In this document: one piece after another, positions 54,188 to 64,000 of the stretch
How positions within the stretch are numbered: the stretch's first letter is position 1
Layout: every line of letters begins with the position of its first letter
NCBI RefSeq assembly: GCF_902712875.1
Contig: NZ_LR743509.1
Location: forward strand, 4,292,001 to 4,356,000
Length of the DNA: 64,000 nt
Reading direction: 5' to 3'
From: Hyphomicrobium sp. ghe19
Lineage (GTDB): Bacteria; Pseudomonadota; Alphaproteobacteria; Rhizobiales; Hyphomicrobiaceae
Notes under the pieces: generated by a model
Told to the model about the DNA's origin: nothing
What the model saw: only the letters and a program-made list of their open reading frames with translations
Databases searched by the model: none
Position numbers and translations under genes: made by a program

Positions 54188-54475
54188 TCAGACGCCTTCG
54201 ACGATCGTCATGTCGAGCGTTCCGGCGCCCTGGCGAAGCACCTTCGCTTCCGCATATTCGGGCGACGTCGCGTAGTTGCGCGCGTGCTCGTAGCTTGGGA
54301 ACTCGAGGATGACGTTGCGCGGCGTTCCGTTGCCTTCGACGATTTCGCTCTTGCCGCCGCGTGCGATGGGCTTGCCCTCGTACTTTTCGAGCGCGATTTT
54401 CGATTTCGCCACGTACTCAGCCCATTTCTCGGGGTTCGTGATTGTGGCGTGGGCGATGACGTATCCCTTCGGCAT
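54188..54475 (-). CDS. DUF1330 family protein
   Basis: 95 residues from ATG 54475. It has the DUF1330 (ABM-like ferredoxin fold) pattern: KGYVIAHATITNPEKWAEYVAKS, then GGKSEIVEGNGTPRNVILEFPSYEHARNYATSPEYAEAK and a hydrophobic end. Many members are annotated as stress or small-molecule-modifying proteins without proof. It is the next gene upstream of trmD and on its strand. Confidence 0.9.
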   Translation of the reverse strand: MPKGYVIAHATITNPEKWAEYVAKSKIALEKYEGKPIARGGKSEIVEGNGTPRNVILEFPSYEHARNYATSPEYAEAKVLRQGAGTLDMTIVEGV

Positions 54476-54620
54476 TGCAATCTCTTTCTCGGAAGTTTGG
54501 GGCCTGGAAGTTGGGGCCGTAAAGTCTGGCACTGATTGTCAGGCGAGGAGCCATAGCCGGACCGGCACCATTTGGGCAACTGGACTCGTTGCAGGGAAGG
54601 CGCGGCGAAGCCGAAGCCTG

Positions 54621-55640
54621 TCAGCGCTTCAGGATGGGCTGCATGGCGCCGAGCGCTGCGTCGCTTTCGTTTTGAGAGGGTTTGCCGGGCCGCGCACTCG
54701 GGGTGCCGCTGTCGGTACCCCACGCGAATACAGCGCCCGAGACCGGTGATGTCCAGCCGAAGCTTGCCTCGGCGGACTTCAGTTTGGGCCCTTGGGCTTC
54801 GAGGCGAGGATCGGCTTTGACGAGACGCTTGGACGACCGCGGCGACAGCGGCGCTATACGCTTTCCAATGACGGCCGGGCAGTCGGCATTGGGATCGTTG
54901 CCGACGGGCGTCAGGGCATTGACGACGTAGCGCTTGCCGCACATTCCAATCTTCGGCGGTTCGCGGGTTCGCGCGAAATCGTCGAAGGCCTCCCGCAGAG
55001 GCTTCCAGGTCGCCCGCGCCTCGTTCTCGGCATGGCGCTTCATGTTCTCGGCCGTCATGCGAAACGGGAAAACATGGATCGGAATGCTGGGTTCGCCCGC
55101 GTTCAACGCATCGCGCACGAATGCGTAGATTTCTTCGATGTATTTGTCGGACATCGCGAAGCAGCCGACGCTTCGGCAATCGCCGTGGACCATGATGTAA
55201 TTGCCGGTCCGGCCGAGCGCGCGGTCGAGGGCGTTCGGATAGCCGATGTTGAAAGCGAGATGGTATTTGCTGTCCGGCTTCAGCCCTTCAGGCGTCACGC
55301 GGTAGAAGCCTTCGGGCGACATGCTATCGCCCATCACGCGTTTGGGGCCGAGCGTGCCGCCCCAGTTGCAGACGGGGAATGTTTTGACGAGGGCATAGCG
55401 GCCGTTTGGGCGGGCCTTCCACACCTCGAGTTCCGATTCTTCCTTGAAGACGCGGATATAGACCGGCGCTTCCGGCACGATCTCTTTCATGATGAGGGCG
55501 GCTTCGATTGCCGAGGGCAGCGGCTTTTCGGCGGCGACTTCGTCGGCGCGGGCATGGCTCAGCATCACGGCCGATCCGGCGACAACGACCATCGCGGCAA
55601 GCAACAGGGCTTGCTGGGTCAAATGCCAACGCCAACGCAT
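54621..55640 (-). CDS. YafK-type L,D-transpeptidase family protein
   Basis: 339 residues from ATG 55640. A signal anchor (ALLLAAMVVVAGSAVMLSHA) precedes a YkuD-like domain with VYIRVFKEESELEVWK and GSTL-type loops. The catalytic segment is NYIMVHGDCRSVGCFAMSD, containing the nucleophile Cys. This HG-x3-S-x-GC form is typical of the YafK/ErfK branch, which releases proteins such as Lpp from peptidoglycan or acts elsewhere. The tail is Pro/Ser-rich and probably unfolded. Confidence 0.9.
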   Translation of the reverse strand: MRWRWHLTQQALLLAAMVVVAGSAVMLSHARADEVAAEKPLPSAIEAALIMKEIVPEAPVYIRVFKEESELEVWKARPNGRYALVKTFPVCNWGGTLGPKRVMGDSMSPEGFYRVTPEGLKPDSKYHLAFNIGYPNALDRALGRTGNYIMVHGDCRSVGCFAMSDKYIEEIYAFVRDALNAGEPSIPIHVFPFRMTAENMKRHAENEARATWKPLREAFDDFARTREPPKIGMCGKRYVVNALTPVGNDPNADCPAVIGKRIAPLSPRSSKRLVKADPRLEAQGPKLKSAEASFGWTSPVSGAVFAWGTDSGTPSARPGKPSQNESDAALGAMQPILKR

Positions 55641-55798
55641 CACGCTTAAAAAACCCCGCCAACTCTTACCCGTGGGCCGCCTCAGCTAATCCCCGGGACG
55701 GTTAAGGGTGGGTAAACCCGGAGTATGGGCTCGGCGTGGTCAGAGATGGGCGATGCTGTGGCAAGGCCATGATCGGCCAGACGAATTAGGCGAGATGC

Positions 55799-56500
55799 TT
55801 AAGCCCCGGCGATATGCGCGAGGAACGTCTCGGCAGCCGCTTTCGGATCGCGCGCAGCGTTGATCGGACGGCCGACGACGAGATGGTTGGCGCCAAAACG
55901 AAGCGCTTCTTCGGGCGTGGTGATACGGCTTTGATCACCGGTCTCGGCGCCCGGCAGCCGAATGCCCGGCGTGACGATCAGGAACTTCGGGCCGGTCTCG
56001 GCGCGGACGGCGGCGGCTTCTTGGCCCGACGCGATCACGCCATCAAATCCCGCGTTCTCCGCCATGCGCGCACGTCCGACGACCAAGCCGCCCGGCGTTG
56101 CCACGATGCCCTGCTCGTCGAGGTCGGATTGATCGAGGTTCGTCAGCACGGTGACGGCGAGCAGCTTCAAATCCGAGCCGCCACGTCCGCGGACGGCTGC
56201 CGTCATCGTTTTCGTGTCGTGGCCGTGCACCGTGACGAAATCGACGCCGAGTTTTGCCGCGGCGGCGACGGCGTGCTCGACCGTATTGCCGATATCGAGA
56301 AACTTCAGGTCGAGAAAGACGCGCTTGCCTTCACGCTTCAATTCCTGGGCCAACGCCAATCCGTCGGTGAACAGGAGCTCGAGTCCGATCTTGTAAAAAC
56401 TGACGGTGTCGCCCAGGCGATCGACCAGGGCGCGCGCCTCGTCATAGGCCGGCAGGTCGAGAGCGACGATCAGTTTGTCCCGGGTGGCGCGGTCGATCAT
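55799..56500 (-). CDS. pyrF: orotidine 5'-phosphate decarboxylase
   Basis: The last step of UMP synthesis. 233 residues. The catalytic Asp/Lys tetrad is visible in FLDLKFLDIGNTV (D-x-K-x-x-D), with the N-terminal ALDLP and the C-terminal VTPGIRLPGAETGDQSRITTPEEAL and FGANHLVVGRPI for phosphate binding. It lies 8 bases after the FMN reductase gene on the same strand. Confidence 0.96.
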   Translation of the reverse strand: MIDRATRDKLIVALDLPAYDEARALVDRLGDTVSFYKIGLELLFTDGLALAQELKREGKRVFLDLKFLDIGNTVEHAVAAAAKLGVDFVTVHGHDTKTMTAAVRGRGGSDLKLLAVTVLTNLDQSDLDEQGIVATPGGLVVGRARMAENAGFDGVIASGQEAAAVRAETGPKFLIVTPGIRLPGAETGDQSRITTPEEALRFGANHLVVGRPINAARDPKAAAETFLAHIAGA

Positions 56501-56508
56501 TTTTTTGC

Positions 56509-57108
56509 TCAGCCGTGAAGCACGCGGGCGGCGCGTGCGAGTTTCTGGATGACCGACTTCAGCTGCTCGGTCTGGTCCTTGTTCTTCAAGTGGCCGTTGT
56601 CGTCGAAGGCTTCGCGGACGCGGGGCAGCGCGAACTGCTCAGGGAGCACCAGGGCTCCGGTTCCGAGTTCGAGCACGGCGCGGAGCTGCATCAGTCCACG
56701 AAGGCCACCGAGGCCGCCTCCCGACGCCGACGCAAGCGCGAAGACGCGGGTCCGAAAGACTTCGAGCGGCGCTTCTCCGTCGTCGCGGGTGTGGCTGACC
56801 CAGTCGATGACGTTCTTGAGGAGCGGCGAGAACGAGGCGTTGTACTCAGGGCTGACGATGAAAATGCCGGTGTGTGCCCTCATCAAGTTCTTCAGCTTGC
56901 GGGCATTGTCCGGCGGACCTTCTTCCTCTTCGAGGTCGCCATGATAGATCGGCATCGGATAGTCGGCGAGGTCGACGAACGTCGAGGGAATGCTGTTGGC
57001 TTCCGCGATCATGGCGCCGAGTTTCGCCAGGCGCTTATTGAACGAGTTCAGGCGGGCACTGCCCGCGAAGAAGAGCAGTCGCGGATCTTTGGCGGCAGCG
57101 TCAGTCAT
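56509..57108 (-). CDS. NADPH-dependent FMN reductase family protein
   Basis: 199 residues of flavodoxin-like fold. FAGSARLNSFNKRLAKLGAMI carries the FMN phosphate loop, and IFIVSPEYNASFSPLLKNVIDWVSH the second flavin-binding strand. The substrate may be quinone, azo dye or chromate; it cannot be assigned. It sits between dnaJ and pyrF on one strand with short gaps. Confidence 0.9.
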   Translation of the reverse strand: MTDAAAKDPRLLFFAGSARLNSFNKRLAKLGAMIAEANSIPSTFVDLADYPMPIYHGDLEEEEGPPDNARKLKNLMRAHTGIFIVSPEYNASFSPLLKNVIDWVSHTRDDGEAPLEVFRTRVFALASASGGGLGGLRGLMQLRAVLELGTGALVLPEQFALPRVREAFDDNGHLKNKDQTEQLKSVIQKLARAARVLHG

Positions 57109-57151
57109 GGGGTGTCAGTCCTGGGCGTCGATTTCTGGCCAAAGCAGCTGA

Positions 57152-58309
57152 TCAGCCGCTCTTACCTTCGAAGAATTCCTTAACCCGGGAAAAGAAGCCA
57201 GCGCTCTCGGGGCTGGTTTCCTTGTGGCTCGCGCGCTCGAATTCCTCGAGCAGCTCGCGCTGTTTGCGCGTCAGGTTCTTCGGCGTTTCGACATCGACCT
57301 CGATGTACATGTCGCCGGAGACCTTCGAGCGGAGCACCGGCATGCCCTTGCCGCGAAGCCGGAACTGCTTGCGGCTTTCAGTACCTTCCGGGATCTTGAC
57401 GCGCGTCGTGGTGCCTTCGAGCGTCGGCACATCGATCTGGCCTCCGAGCGCGGCGGTCGTCATCGCGATCGGCACCTTGCAGAAAATGTCGGCGCCGTCG
57501 CGCTGGAAGAACTCATGCGGCTTGATCGACAGGAAGATGTAAAGATCGCCCGGCGCGCCGCCTCTAAGGCCCGCTTCGCCTTCGCCTGCGAGGCGAATGC
57601 GCGTGCCATCCTCGACGCCGGCCGGGATGTTCACCGATAGCGTGCGCTCCTTCTGCACGCGGCCGGAGCCCGAGCAGTCGACGCAGGGGTCATCGATCAT
57701 CTCGCCGCGGCCCTGACATACGGGGCAGGTGCGCTCGATCGTGAAGAAGCCCTGGCTGGCGCGGACTTTACCCATGCCGCCGCAGGTCGTGCAGGTTTTG
57801 GCTTTCGTTCCGGGCTTGGCGCCGGCGCCTGCGCACGTTTCGCATTTGACGCTCGCGGGCACACGGATTTGCGCTGTCTTCCCAGCGTAGGCTTCAGCGA
57901 GCGTGATTTCGAGGTTGTAGCGAAGATCGGCGCCAGCTTCGCGGCCTGTTCGCGATCGGCCGCCCCCGCCGCCTTGGCCTCGCCGGCCGCCCATGAACTC
58001 GCCGAACAGATCGTCGAAGATGTCCGACATCGAGGAGGCGAAGTCGGGGCCGAAGCCCGGTCCGCCGCGGCCTCCCATGCCCCCTTCGAACGCCGCATGA
58101 CCGAATTGGTCGTAGGCGGCGCGTTTCTGCGGATCCTTCAGGGCCTCGTAGGCCTCATTCAGCTCCTTGAAGCGGCGCTCCGCTTCCTTGTCCCCCGCGT
58201 TCCGGTCGGGGTGACATTCCTTTGCGAGGGTACGATAGGAGGATTTAAGCTCAATATCGGTGGCGCTCCGCTTGACGCCGAGAATTTCATAATAATCGCG
58301 CTTAGCCAT
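57152..58309 (-). CDS. dnaJ: chaperone protein DnaJ
   Basis: Type I Hsp40 with J domain (HPD in [12 protein letters not shown]), a Gly-rich region, then four zinc repeats: [24 protein letters not shown] and CVDCSGSG. The C-terminal substrate-binding domains follow. 385 residues, normal. It stimulates DnaK and lies 158 bases downstream of dnaK on the same strand. Confidence 0.97.
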   Translation of the reverse strand: MAKRDYYEILGVKRSATDIELKSSYRTLAKECHPDRNAGDKEAERRFKELNEAYEALKDPQKRAAYDQFGHAAFEGGMGGRGGPGFGPDFASSMSDIFDDLFGEFMGGRRGQGGGGGRSRTGREAGADLRYNLEITLAEAYAGKTAQIRVPASVKCETCAGAGAKPGTKAKTCTTCGGMGKVRASQGFFTIERTCPVCQGRGEMIDDPCVDCSGSGRVQKERTLSVNIPAGVEDGTRIRLAGEGEAGLRGGAPGDLYIFLSIKPHEFFQRDGADIFCKVPIAMTTAALGGQIDVPTLEGTTTRVKIPEGTESRKQFRLRGKGMPVLRSKVSGDMYIEVDVETPKNLTRKQRELLEEFERASHKETSPESAGFFSRVKEFFEGKSG

Positions 58310-58467
58310 GATGCGCTGTTCTATGACCCGTTAGGTGAAATGTTGCTGGTCGGCGAATGGTCGCAACGATTACTAGCGTCTTTATCTCAATTTTTCGCCC
58401 TCAGACCAGACCGGCCCTCCATTCGGGGAGGGGCCGGGAGGTCCGAGGGCGATTTCGAGTTCGACTC

Positions 58468-60396
58468 TTAAGCCGATTTCTTCTTGTCGTCTTTGACTTC
58501 TTCGAAGTCGGCATCGACGACATCGTCGCCGCTGTCCGACTTCTTCTCGGCAGAGGGTTCCCCACCCTCGACGCCTTCAGCACCGCCCTTGGCGGTGTAG
58601 ACGGCTTCGCCGATCTTCATCGCGACCTGGGTGAGTGCCGTTGACGCGGAGCGGATGGCTTCGGCGTCTTCACCGGCAATCGCCGTCTTGGCGGCGGCAA
58701 TTGCGGCTTCCACGTCGCCCTTGATCGCGGCGACTGCCGGGATCGAGCTGTTCTCGGTGAGTGACTTCTCGGTGCCATGGATGAGCGCTTCCGTCTGGTT
58801 GCGCACCTCGACGAGCTCGCGACGCTGCTTGTCTTCGGCAGCATGAGCCTCGGCGTCCTTGACCATCTTGTCGATGTCGGCATCGGAAAGACCGCCCGAC
58901 GCCTGGATACGGATCGACTGCTCCTTGCCGGTTGCCTTGTCCTTCGCCGAGACATGAACGATGCCGTTGGCGTCGATATCGAAGGTGACTTCGATCTGCG
59001 GAACGCCGCGCGGCGCCGGCGGGATGCCGACGAGATCGAACTGGCCGAGCAGCTTGTTGTCGGCCGCCATTTCGCGTTCACCCTGGAATACGCGAATGGT
59101 CACGGCGCCCTGGCTGTCTTCTGCCGTCGAGAAGGTCTGGCTCTTCTTGGTCGGGATCGTCGTGTTGCGATCGATCAGACGCGTGAAGACGCCACCCAAC
59201 GTTTCGATGCCGAGCGACAGCGGCGTCACGTCGAGCAACAGAACGTCCTTGACCTCGCCCTGCAGAACGCCGCCCTGAATCGCAGCACCGATGGCCACGA
59301 CTTCATCCGGGTTGACGCCCTTGTGGGGTTCCTTGCCGAAGAGCGCTTTCACGACTTCCTGGACCTTCGGCATGCGCGTCATGCCGCCGACGAGAACGAC
59401 TTCGTCGATCTCGGCAGCCTTCAGGCCAGCGTCCTTCAATGCCTTTTCGCAAGGCGCCTTCGTGCGGTCGATGAGGCCGCCGACGAGGCTTTCGAGCTTG
59501 GCGCGCGTCAGCTTCATTGTGAGATGCTTCGGACCCGACGCATCGGCAGTGATGAAGGGCAGGTTGATTTCGGTCTGCGGAGCGCTCGACAGCTCGATCT
59601 TGGCCTTTTCAGCGGCTTCCTTCAGACGCTGAAGTGCGAGCTTGTCGGAGCGGAGATCGATGCCCTGCTCTTTCTTGAACTCGTCGGCCAGGTAGGAGAC
59701 GAGCAGCATGTCGAAGTCTTCGCCGCCAAGGTGCGTGTCGCCGTTCGTCGACTTCACCTCGAAGACGCCGTCGCCGATTTCAAGAATGGAGACGTCGAAG
59801 GTGCCGCCGCCGAGGTCGTAGACTGCGATCGTCTTGGCTTCCTTCTTCTTGTCGAGGCCGTAGGCGAGTGCGGCTGCCGTCGGCTCGTTGATGATGCGGA
59901 GGACTTCAAGACCCGCGATGCGGCCGGCGTCTTTCGTTGCCTGGCGCTGGGCGTCGTTGAAGTAAGCCGGAACGGTGATGACCGCCTGCGTAACCTTCTC
60001 GCCGAGCTTGGCTTCGGCGGTCTCTTTCATCTTCTGAAGGATGAACGCCGAGATCTGCTGGGGCGAGTACTGCTTGCCGTGACTTTCAACCCAGGCGTCG
60101 CCGTTCGGGCCCTTGATGATATGAAAGGGGACGAGCTTTACGTCCTTCTGCACCTCGGCATCGTCGAAGCGACGGCCGATCAGGCGCTTGATCGCAAAAA
60201 AGGTGTTCGTCGGGTTGGTCACGGCCTGGCGCTTGGCCGGGAGACCGACGAGGCGTTCGTCATCGGCGGTAAATGCAACAACAGACGGCGTCGTGTTTGC
60301 GCCTTCGGAGTTCTCGAGAACCTTCGGCTTTCCGCCTTCCATGACGGAGACGCACGAGTTGGTCGTGCCGAGGTCGATACCGATTACTTTAGCCAT
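58468..60396 (-). CDS. dnaK: chaperone protein DnaK (Hsp70)
   Basis: 642 residues from ATG 60396 with AAGGAT eight bases before it. ATPase motifs: [14 protein letters not shown], then [29 protein letters not shown] and [12 protein letters not shown]. The substrate-binding domain and a lid ending [16 protein letters not shown] are typical. It lies between grpE and dnaJ; with hrcA all four chaperone genes are in one direction. A heat-shock-type promoter is proposed upstream. Confidence 0.98.
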   Translation of the reverse strand: MAKVIGIDLGTTNSCVSVMEGGKPKVLENSEGANTTPSVVAFTADDERLVGLPAKRQAVTNPTNTFFAIKRLIGRRFDDAEVQKDVKLVPFHIIKGPNGDAWVESHGKQYSPQQISAFILQKMKETAEAKLGEKVTQAVITVPAYFNDAQRQATKDAGRIAGLEVLRIINEPTAAALAYGLDKKKEAKTIAVYDLGGGTFDVSILEIGDGVFEVKSTNGDTHLGGEDFDMLLVSYLADEFKKEQGIDLRSDKLALQRLKEAAEKAKIELSSAPQTEINLPFITADASGPKHLTMKLTRAKLESLVGGLIDRTKAPCEKALKDAGLKAAEIDEVVLVGGMTRMPKVQEVVKALFGKEPHKGVNPDEVVAIGAAIQGGVLQGEVKDVLLLDVTPLSLGIETLGGVFTRLIDRNTTIPTKKSQTFSTAEDSQGAVTIRVFQGEREMAADNKLLGQFDLVGIPPAPRGVPQIEVTFDIDANGIVHVSAKDKATGKEQSIRIQASGGLSDADIDKMVKDAEAHAAEDKQRRELVEVRNQTEALIHGTEKSLTENSSIPAVAAIKGDVEAAIAAAKTAIAGEDAEAIRSASTALTQVAMKIGEAVYTAKGGAEGVEGGEPSAEKKSDSGDDVVDADFEEVKDDKKKSA

Positions 60397-60768
60397 TCTA
60401 GTCAATCCTTCTTAGTTGCGGCAGACCGGGTGGACCCTGTTTGGCATCCGTCGTGCTCCCCAACGAGAGGTTAGAGGCACCGGTCCCCAGGATTTCAATT
60501 GCGTAACCGACGGTTATATAGGGGCCTGTTTTGGGGGTGCAACGCTTCTTCCACCCGCTACAGATCACTTTCTAGCCTTTTCAATTACACGATTGCGGTC
60601 GGCACGGGTCTGGTAAAAAGCATCTATTTTCAGGGCTTTCGGCGGCTCAAGGCCACCTCGCCGACGTGAGCCCCCCTTTTATGGAAGGCTCATATTTTAA
60701 AATCCCTAAGGTCTGTCCCCAGACACTCTGTCGCCAAACCTTAGGGCGGTGAGCCGTCAAGCGCAGAC
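60397..60768. other. 372-bp region between grpE and dnaK
   Basis: No gene. It holds a candidate dnaK promoter (see 60515-60542). No CIRCE inverted repeat was found. The rest is unexplained leader. Confidence 0.5.
60515..60542 (-). promoter_or_regulatory. candidate heat-shock promoter of dnaK
   Basis: On the minus strand TTGCAC (60537-60542), a 16-base spacer and TATATA (60515-60520) preceded by CCCC resemble alphaproteobacterial RpoH promoters (TTG...CCCCTATAT). It is about 119 bases before the dnaK start. Confidence 0.45.
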
Positions 60769-61434
60769 TCAAGCATCGGACTCAGGCATCCGAGGGGGGG
60801 TGTCCTGCGGCGCCTCCTGTGGCCCATCGCCAGGCTTTCCGGCTTTCGGGCCGCCTTGGGAAACAACGACCATGGCAGGGCGCAAGCAACGGTCATCAAG
60901 AAGATAACCGACCTGATAGACTTGCAGCACGGTACCGGCCGGGACGCTGGTGTCTTCCTGTTGCATCACGGCTTGATGGTGATGCGGGTTGAACGGCTGA
61001 CCCGCCGGGTCGATGACGCGGACGCCGTGCCGCTCAAGAGCGCTCTTATAGTCGCGCTCTGCCAGAACGACGCCATCGAGCAGCGCTTTCAACGCCGGGT
61101 CAGTTTCGACCGCATCCATAGGCACCGCGGCTATGGCGCGCTGGAAATTGTCGCCCACGGACAAAATGTCTTTCGCGAACTTGGCGATTGCGTACTTGGC
61201 CGTCTCTTCCTTTTCGCGTTCGAGACGTCGCCGGACGTTTTCGGTTTCGGCAACCGCGCGAAGGTATTGATCCTGCTTACCAGTCAGCTCGTCGAGCCTC
61301 TTGTCGAGATCGCTCTGGAGGGCACCGATCATGGCCTTGAGCTGCTCAACGCCGACGCCGTCCGGCGTGGAGGTCGCTGCAGCCTCGGAGGGCGATTGAA
61401 CGGTGTCGTCAACCGGCTTCTTTTCGTCGCTCAT
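60769..61434 (-). CDS. grpE: nucleotide exchange factor GrpE
   Basis: 221 residues from ATG 61434. A disordered acidic N-terminus is followed by a long coiled coil (KAMIGALQSDLDKRLDELTGKQDQYLRAVAETENVRRRLEREKEE). The C-terminal beta domain has the signature FNPHHHQAVMQQEDTSVPAGTVLQVYQVGYLLDDRCLRPAMVVVSQ. It releases ADP from DnaK. It lies between hrcA and dnaK on the same strand. Confidence 0.96.
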   Translation of the reverse strand: MSDEKKPVDDTVQSPSEAAATSTPDGVGVEQLKAMIGALQSDLDKRLDELTGKQDQYLRAVAETENVRRRLEREKEETAKYAIAKFAKDILSVGDNFQRAIAAVPMDAVETDPALKALLDGVVLAERDYKSALERHGVRVIDPAGQPFNPHHHQAVMQQEDTSVPAGTVLQVYQVGYLLDDRCLRPAMVVVSQGGPKAGKPGDGPQEAPQDTPPRMPESDA

Positions 61435-61560
61435 TTTTCTCTTCGCTGAAAATGCCAATGGTGAATTTCGAAGGGTGCCGGGATATCGGCCGCGGAACGG
61501 GAAAAATCAAGGCGGTTCAAAATGCACGCGTCCAGCGGATGCATGTGGCAAGCCAAAATC

Positions 61561-62634
61561 TCAACCGATGAGGCGGCTTACAAGCTTCGCCGTATAATCC
61601 ACCATCGGGATGATCCGGGCGTAGTTGAGACGCGTCGGCCCGATGACACCCAGCACGCCAACCACGTGACGCGTCTGGTCCCGGAACGGCGCTACGATCA
61701 ATGATGAGCCCGAAAGAGAGAACAACTTGTTTTCCGAGCCGATAAAAATGCGCACGCCTTCGGCGGTTTCCGAAGCACCCAGCAGCTCGACAATATCTTG
61801 CTTCGACTCGAAAGCATCGAAGAGCTGACGGATGCGATCGAGATCTTCAGCTGCGGTCACGTCTTTCAGGAGATTGCTTTGGCCCCGAACGATGAGGCTC
61901 TTGCGGTCGTCGGAAACGCCAGACCACTCGGCAAGTCCGGCCTTGATGACCTTCTGAGTCAGCTGGTCGAGTTCGGCTTTGGCCACATTCAAAGACTTTT
62001 CGATCTCGGCCTTGGCTTCCGCCAGCGTCATGCCGCGAAGGTGAGTGTTCAGATAATTGGACGCTTCCTGGAGCGCCGAGGGCGGCAAGCCTTCCGGCAA
62101 ATTGATGATGCGGTTTTCGACGTTCTGATCCTCGTCCACGAGGATCACCAAGCCGCGCAGCGGTTCCAGCGGAACGAACTCGATGTGGCGCAGGCGTGCG
62201 ACCTGCTTTTCGGCGAGCACGACGCCCGCGCAGTGGGATAGACCTGAGATCATCTCGCCGGCTTCGGTCAAAAGCTGGTCGACGGACTTGTCGCGCCGGT
62301 AGGCGATCTGGGTTTCGATCTGGCGGCGCTCTTCCATCGAGACGTCGCCGACTTCGAGCAAGCCGTCGACGAAGAGCCTCAGCCCGAGCTGGGTCGGCAG
62401 GCGCCCGGCCGAGGTGTGGGGCGAAATGATGAGGCCGAGCTGCTCCAGATCCGACATGACGTTGCGGATCGACGCCGGCGACAGGGCGATCGGCAGAGCG
62501 CGAGACAAGTTACGCGAACCGACCGGCTCGCCCGTGGCGAGGTAACTTTCGACAATCCTTCGAAGAATAGTCCGGGACCGCTCGTCCAGCCTCTGGAGCT
62601 GGGTTTTGCCGTCGAGCAGCGTCGCACTCACCAT
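61561..62634 (-). CDS. hrcA: heat-inducible transcription repressor HrcA
   Basis: 357 residues from ATG 62634, which has AGAGGA four bases upstream. N-terminal winged helix: [24 protein letters not shown] then [18 protein letters not shown]. The GAF-like and dimerisation domains follow, ending [20 protein letters not shown]. HrcA binds CIRCE, usually upstream of groESL in this group; no CIRCE site lies near this operon. Confidence 0.95.
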   Translation of the reverse strand: MVSATLLDGKTQLQRLDERSRTILRRIVESYLATGEPVGSRNLSRALPIALSPASIRNVMSDLEQLGLIISPHTSAGRLPTQLGLRLFVDGLLEVGDVSMEERRQIETQIAYRRDKSVDQLLTEAGEMISGLSHCAGVVLAEKQVARLRHIEFVPLEPLRGLVILVDEDQNVENRIINLPEGLPPSALQEASNYLNTHLRGMTLAEAKAEIEKSLNVAKAELDQLTQKVIKAGLAEWSGVSDDRKSLIVRGQSNLLKDVTAAEDLDRIRQLFDAFESKQDIVELLGASETAEGVRIFIGSENKLFSLSGSSLIVAPFRDQTRHVVGVLGVIGPTRLNYARIIPMVDYTAKLVSRLIG

Positions 62635-62789
62635 ATGTTCCTCTAATCTCACGGTCTGAATCTATGAACCGCGGGGCCCGGCGTCAAATGCCGCGCGCGT
62701 CATGAGGTAAAGTTAGCCTTGTTTCCGGTTGATGGACCCCAGGGCCTTGATTAGGGTCGCGGCCGCAACGTTAACATTTCAGGGAAATC

Positions 62790-63503
62790 ATGCGACCTTC
62801 TAAACGCAAGCCGGACGAGCTGCGCCGCGTTTCAATTGAACGCGCCGTTTCTAAACACGCCGAGGGCTCCTGCCTGATCAAGTTCGGCGATACGCATGTC
62901 CTGTGCACCGCAAGCTTGGAAGAGCGCCTGCCGCAGTGGCTCAAGGGTCAGGGCCGCGGTTGGGTTACCGCCGAATATTCGATGTTGCCGCGCGCCACGC
63001 ATGAGCGCACGCGCCGCGAAGTTTCGAGCGGTCATCCGTCGGGGCGTACGCAGGAAATTCAGCGGCTTGTCGGCCGGGCGCTCAGGGCGGTCGTCGATCT
63101 GACGAAGCTCGGTGAACGCCAGATCACGGTCGATTGCGACGTCATCCAGGCCGATGGCGGCACGCGCACGGCTTCGATCACCGGCGCCTGGGTTGCTCTG
63201 CATGATTGCATCCAATGGATGAAAATGCGCGACATGGTGAAGGAAAACGTCTTGCGCGACCACGTGGCGGCGGTTTCCTGCGGACTTTACAAAGGCGAAC
63301 CGGTTCTCGACCTCGATTATGCCGAGGACAGCAACGCGGACGCGGATGCGAATTTCGTCATGACCGGGACAGGCGGAATCGTCGAAATTCAGGGAACGGC
63401 AGAGACGACGCCCTTCAGCGAGGAGCGCTTTACCGACCTTATGCAACTCGCGAAGAAGGGTATCGGGGAGCTGGTCCAACTCCAGAAGCTGACGGTCGCT
63501 TAA
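62790..63503 (+). CDS. rph: ribonuclease PH
   Basis: A phosphorolytic 3'-5' exoribonuclease for tRNA maturation. 237 residues, full length. It opens with [17 protein letters not shown], with further blocks [31 protein letters not shown] and [20 protein letters not shown], and ends with FMT-type [17 protein letters not shown]. It is divergent from hrcA, sharing a 155-base promoter region. Confidence 0.97.
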   Translation: MRPSKRKPDELRRVSIERAVSKHAEGSCLIKFGDTHVLCTASLEERLPQWLKGQGRGWVTAEYSMLPRATHERTRREVSSGHPSGRTQEIQRLVGRALRAVVDLTKLGERQITVDCDVIQADGGTRTASITGAWVALHDCIQWMKMRDMVKENVLRDHVAAVSCGLYKGEPVLDLDYAEDSNADADANFVMTGTGGIVEIQGTAETTPFSEERFTDLMQLAKKGIGELVQLQKLTVA

Positions 63504-63523
63504 GCCTTGCAAGGGTAGGGGCC

Positions 63524-63949
63524 ATGTTTGGAGAGTTCACCCTCGTCGTCGCCGCGCTCTTTACGGGCGCGGCTATCTACATCAATTGGGCGGAACAGCC
63601 AGCGCGGCTCGAACTCGACAACCGGGCGATGCTTGCCGAATGGAAGCCGAGCTATGCGCGAGGGTTCCAGATGCAGGCATCTCTCGCCGCGATCGGGTTC
63701 ATCCTCGGTACGCTCGAGGCCATCGTGACGGGGCGGTGGATCTGGTTCGCCGGCGCGCTGCTGCTCGTCGCCAATTGGCCGTTTACGCTTTTTGTGATCA
63801 TGCCCGTTAATAAGAAGCTTGAAGCAACGGCCCTCGAGAGCGCAGACGAAAGCACACGCGCGCTCGTCGAGAGGTGGGGGACGCTGCACGGTGTTCGAAG
63901 CGCGCTCGGCGCGCTCAGCGTTGGATTGTTCCTATGGGCGTCGATCTGA
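63524..63949 (+). CDS. DUF1772 family membrane protein
   Basis: 141 residues from ATG 63524 (AGGGTAGGGG upstream), 20 bases after rph. Four helices: FTLVVAALFTGAAIYINWA, MQASLAAIGFILGTLEAIV, WFAGALLLVANWPFTLFVI and VRSALGALSVGLFLWASI. The NWPFT and the R-x-x-x-R-W-G pattern match DUF1772 (anthrone-oxygenase-like). Function unknown. Its last 16 bases overlap the next gene. Confidence 0.85.
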   Translation: MFGEFTLVVAALFTGAAIYINWAEQPARLELDNRAMLAEWKPSYARGFQMQASLAAIGFILGTLEAIVTGRWIWFAGALLLVANWPFTLFVIMPVNKKLEATALESADESTRALVERWGTLHGVRSALGALSVGLFLWASI

Positions 63950-64000
63950 ACTCATCCCCCGCGCCACTCAGAATTCTTGAAACGGTTCTTTACGCTCCCG
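63934..64000 (+). CDS. VOC (glyoxalase) family protein, 5' end only
   Basis: The frame from ATG 63934 reads MGVDLNSSPAPLRILETVLYAP and is still open at the edge. ILETVLYAP is a common opening strand of VOC dioxygenase/glyoxalase proteins. It overlaps the end of the DUF1772 gene by 16 bases. Only 22 codons are visible, so the call is tentative. Confidence 0.5.
   Translation, partial: MGVDLNSSPAPLRILETVLYAP

Noticed and set aside
58777..60474. 565-codon open frame antisense to dnaK
   Set aside because: dnaK is certain; the antisense frame is long only because of GC-rich codon bias and matches no family.
62635..62789. CIRCE element between hrcA and rph
   Set aside because: No TTAGCACTC/GAGTGCTAA inverted repeat present.

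Overview
The window reads as ordinary chromosome of a GC-rich alphaproteobacterium in the Hyphomicrobiales (Rhizobiales), most likely Hyphomicrobium or a close relative. This rests on gene content and order: hisB-DUF2628-hisH, DUF2244 beside nth, hrcA-grpE-dnaK-dnaJ, trmD/rplS, a phasin, and regulatory motifs of alphaproteobacterial type. The genus is an inference. I saw no rRNA, tRNA, CRISPR array, transposase or prophage structural gene.

Layout. 0-8 kb: gpmA (cut by the edge), dapB, ppa, a GNAT enzyme, a phasin, a PIF1-like helicase, an orphan HigA-type regulator, a small secreted protein and typA. 8-13 kb: two membrane proteins, one an M50 protease, then a three-gene unit of TonB-dependent receptor, molbindin (TOBE) and periplasmic protein behind a striking palindromic site. 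13-18.7 kb: the agmatine pathway pair aguA-aguB, a Kef-type antiporter and argG. 18.8-26.5 kb: a DsbA-like isomerase, three proteins of unknown function, rlmN, and hslV/hslU separated by a membrane-protein gene.

26.6-34.4 kb: a histidine cluster (hisB, DUF2628, hisH, hisA, hisF). It is broken by a 2-kb islet of three opposite-strand small genes between hisH and hisA, and by prfC and other genes between hisA and hisF. The islet contains a Cas2-like protein behind two LexA-type boxes. 34.5-49.6 kb: nth, TauE, gloA, leuD, two HExxH proteins, a methyltransferase, a FeeM-like N-acyltransferase, leuC, a LysR regulator, trxB, an MFS transporter, a penicillin-V-acylase homologue flanked by a radC remnant, radC and map. 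49.7-64 kb: rplS with an extra helix-hairpin-helix domain, two L,D-transpeptidases, trmD, pyrF, the dnaJ-dnaK-grpE-hrcA chaperone group, divergent rph, a DUF1772 protein and the first codons of a VOC protein.

The most noteworthy signals are: (1) the molybdenum-like uptake unit with a symmetric 40-bp operator; (2) the SOS-box-controlled Cas2-like islet inside the his cluster; (3) a covarying structured repeat present three times; (4) a divergent radC tail next to an N-terminal-nucleophile acylase; (5) the L19-HhH fusion. Two dispersed palindromic repeat families occupy intergenic DNA, and one abuts the trmD start.
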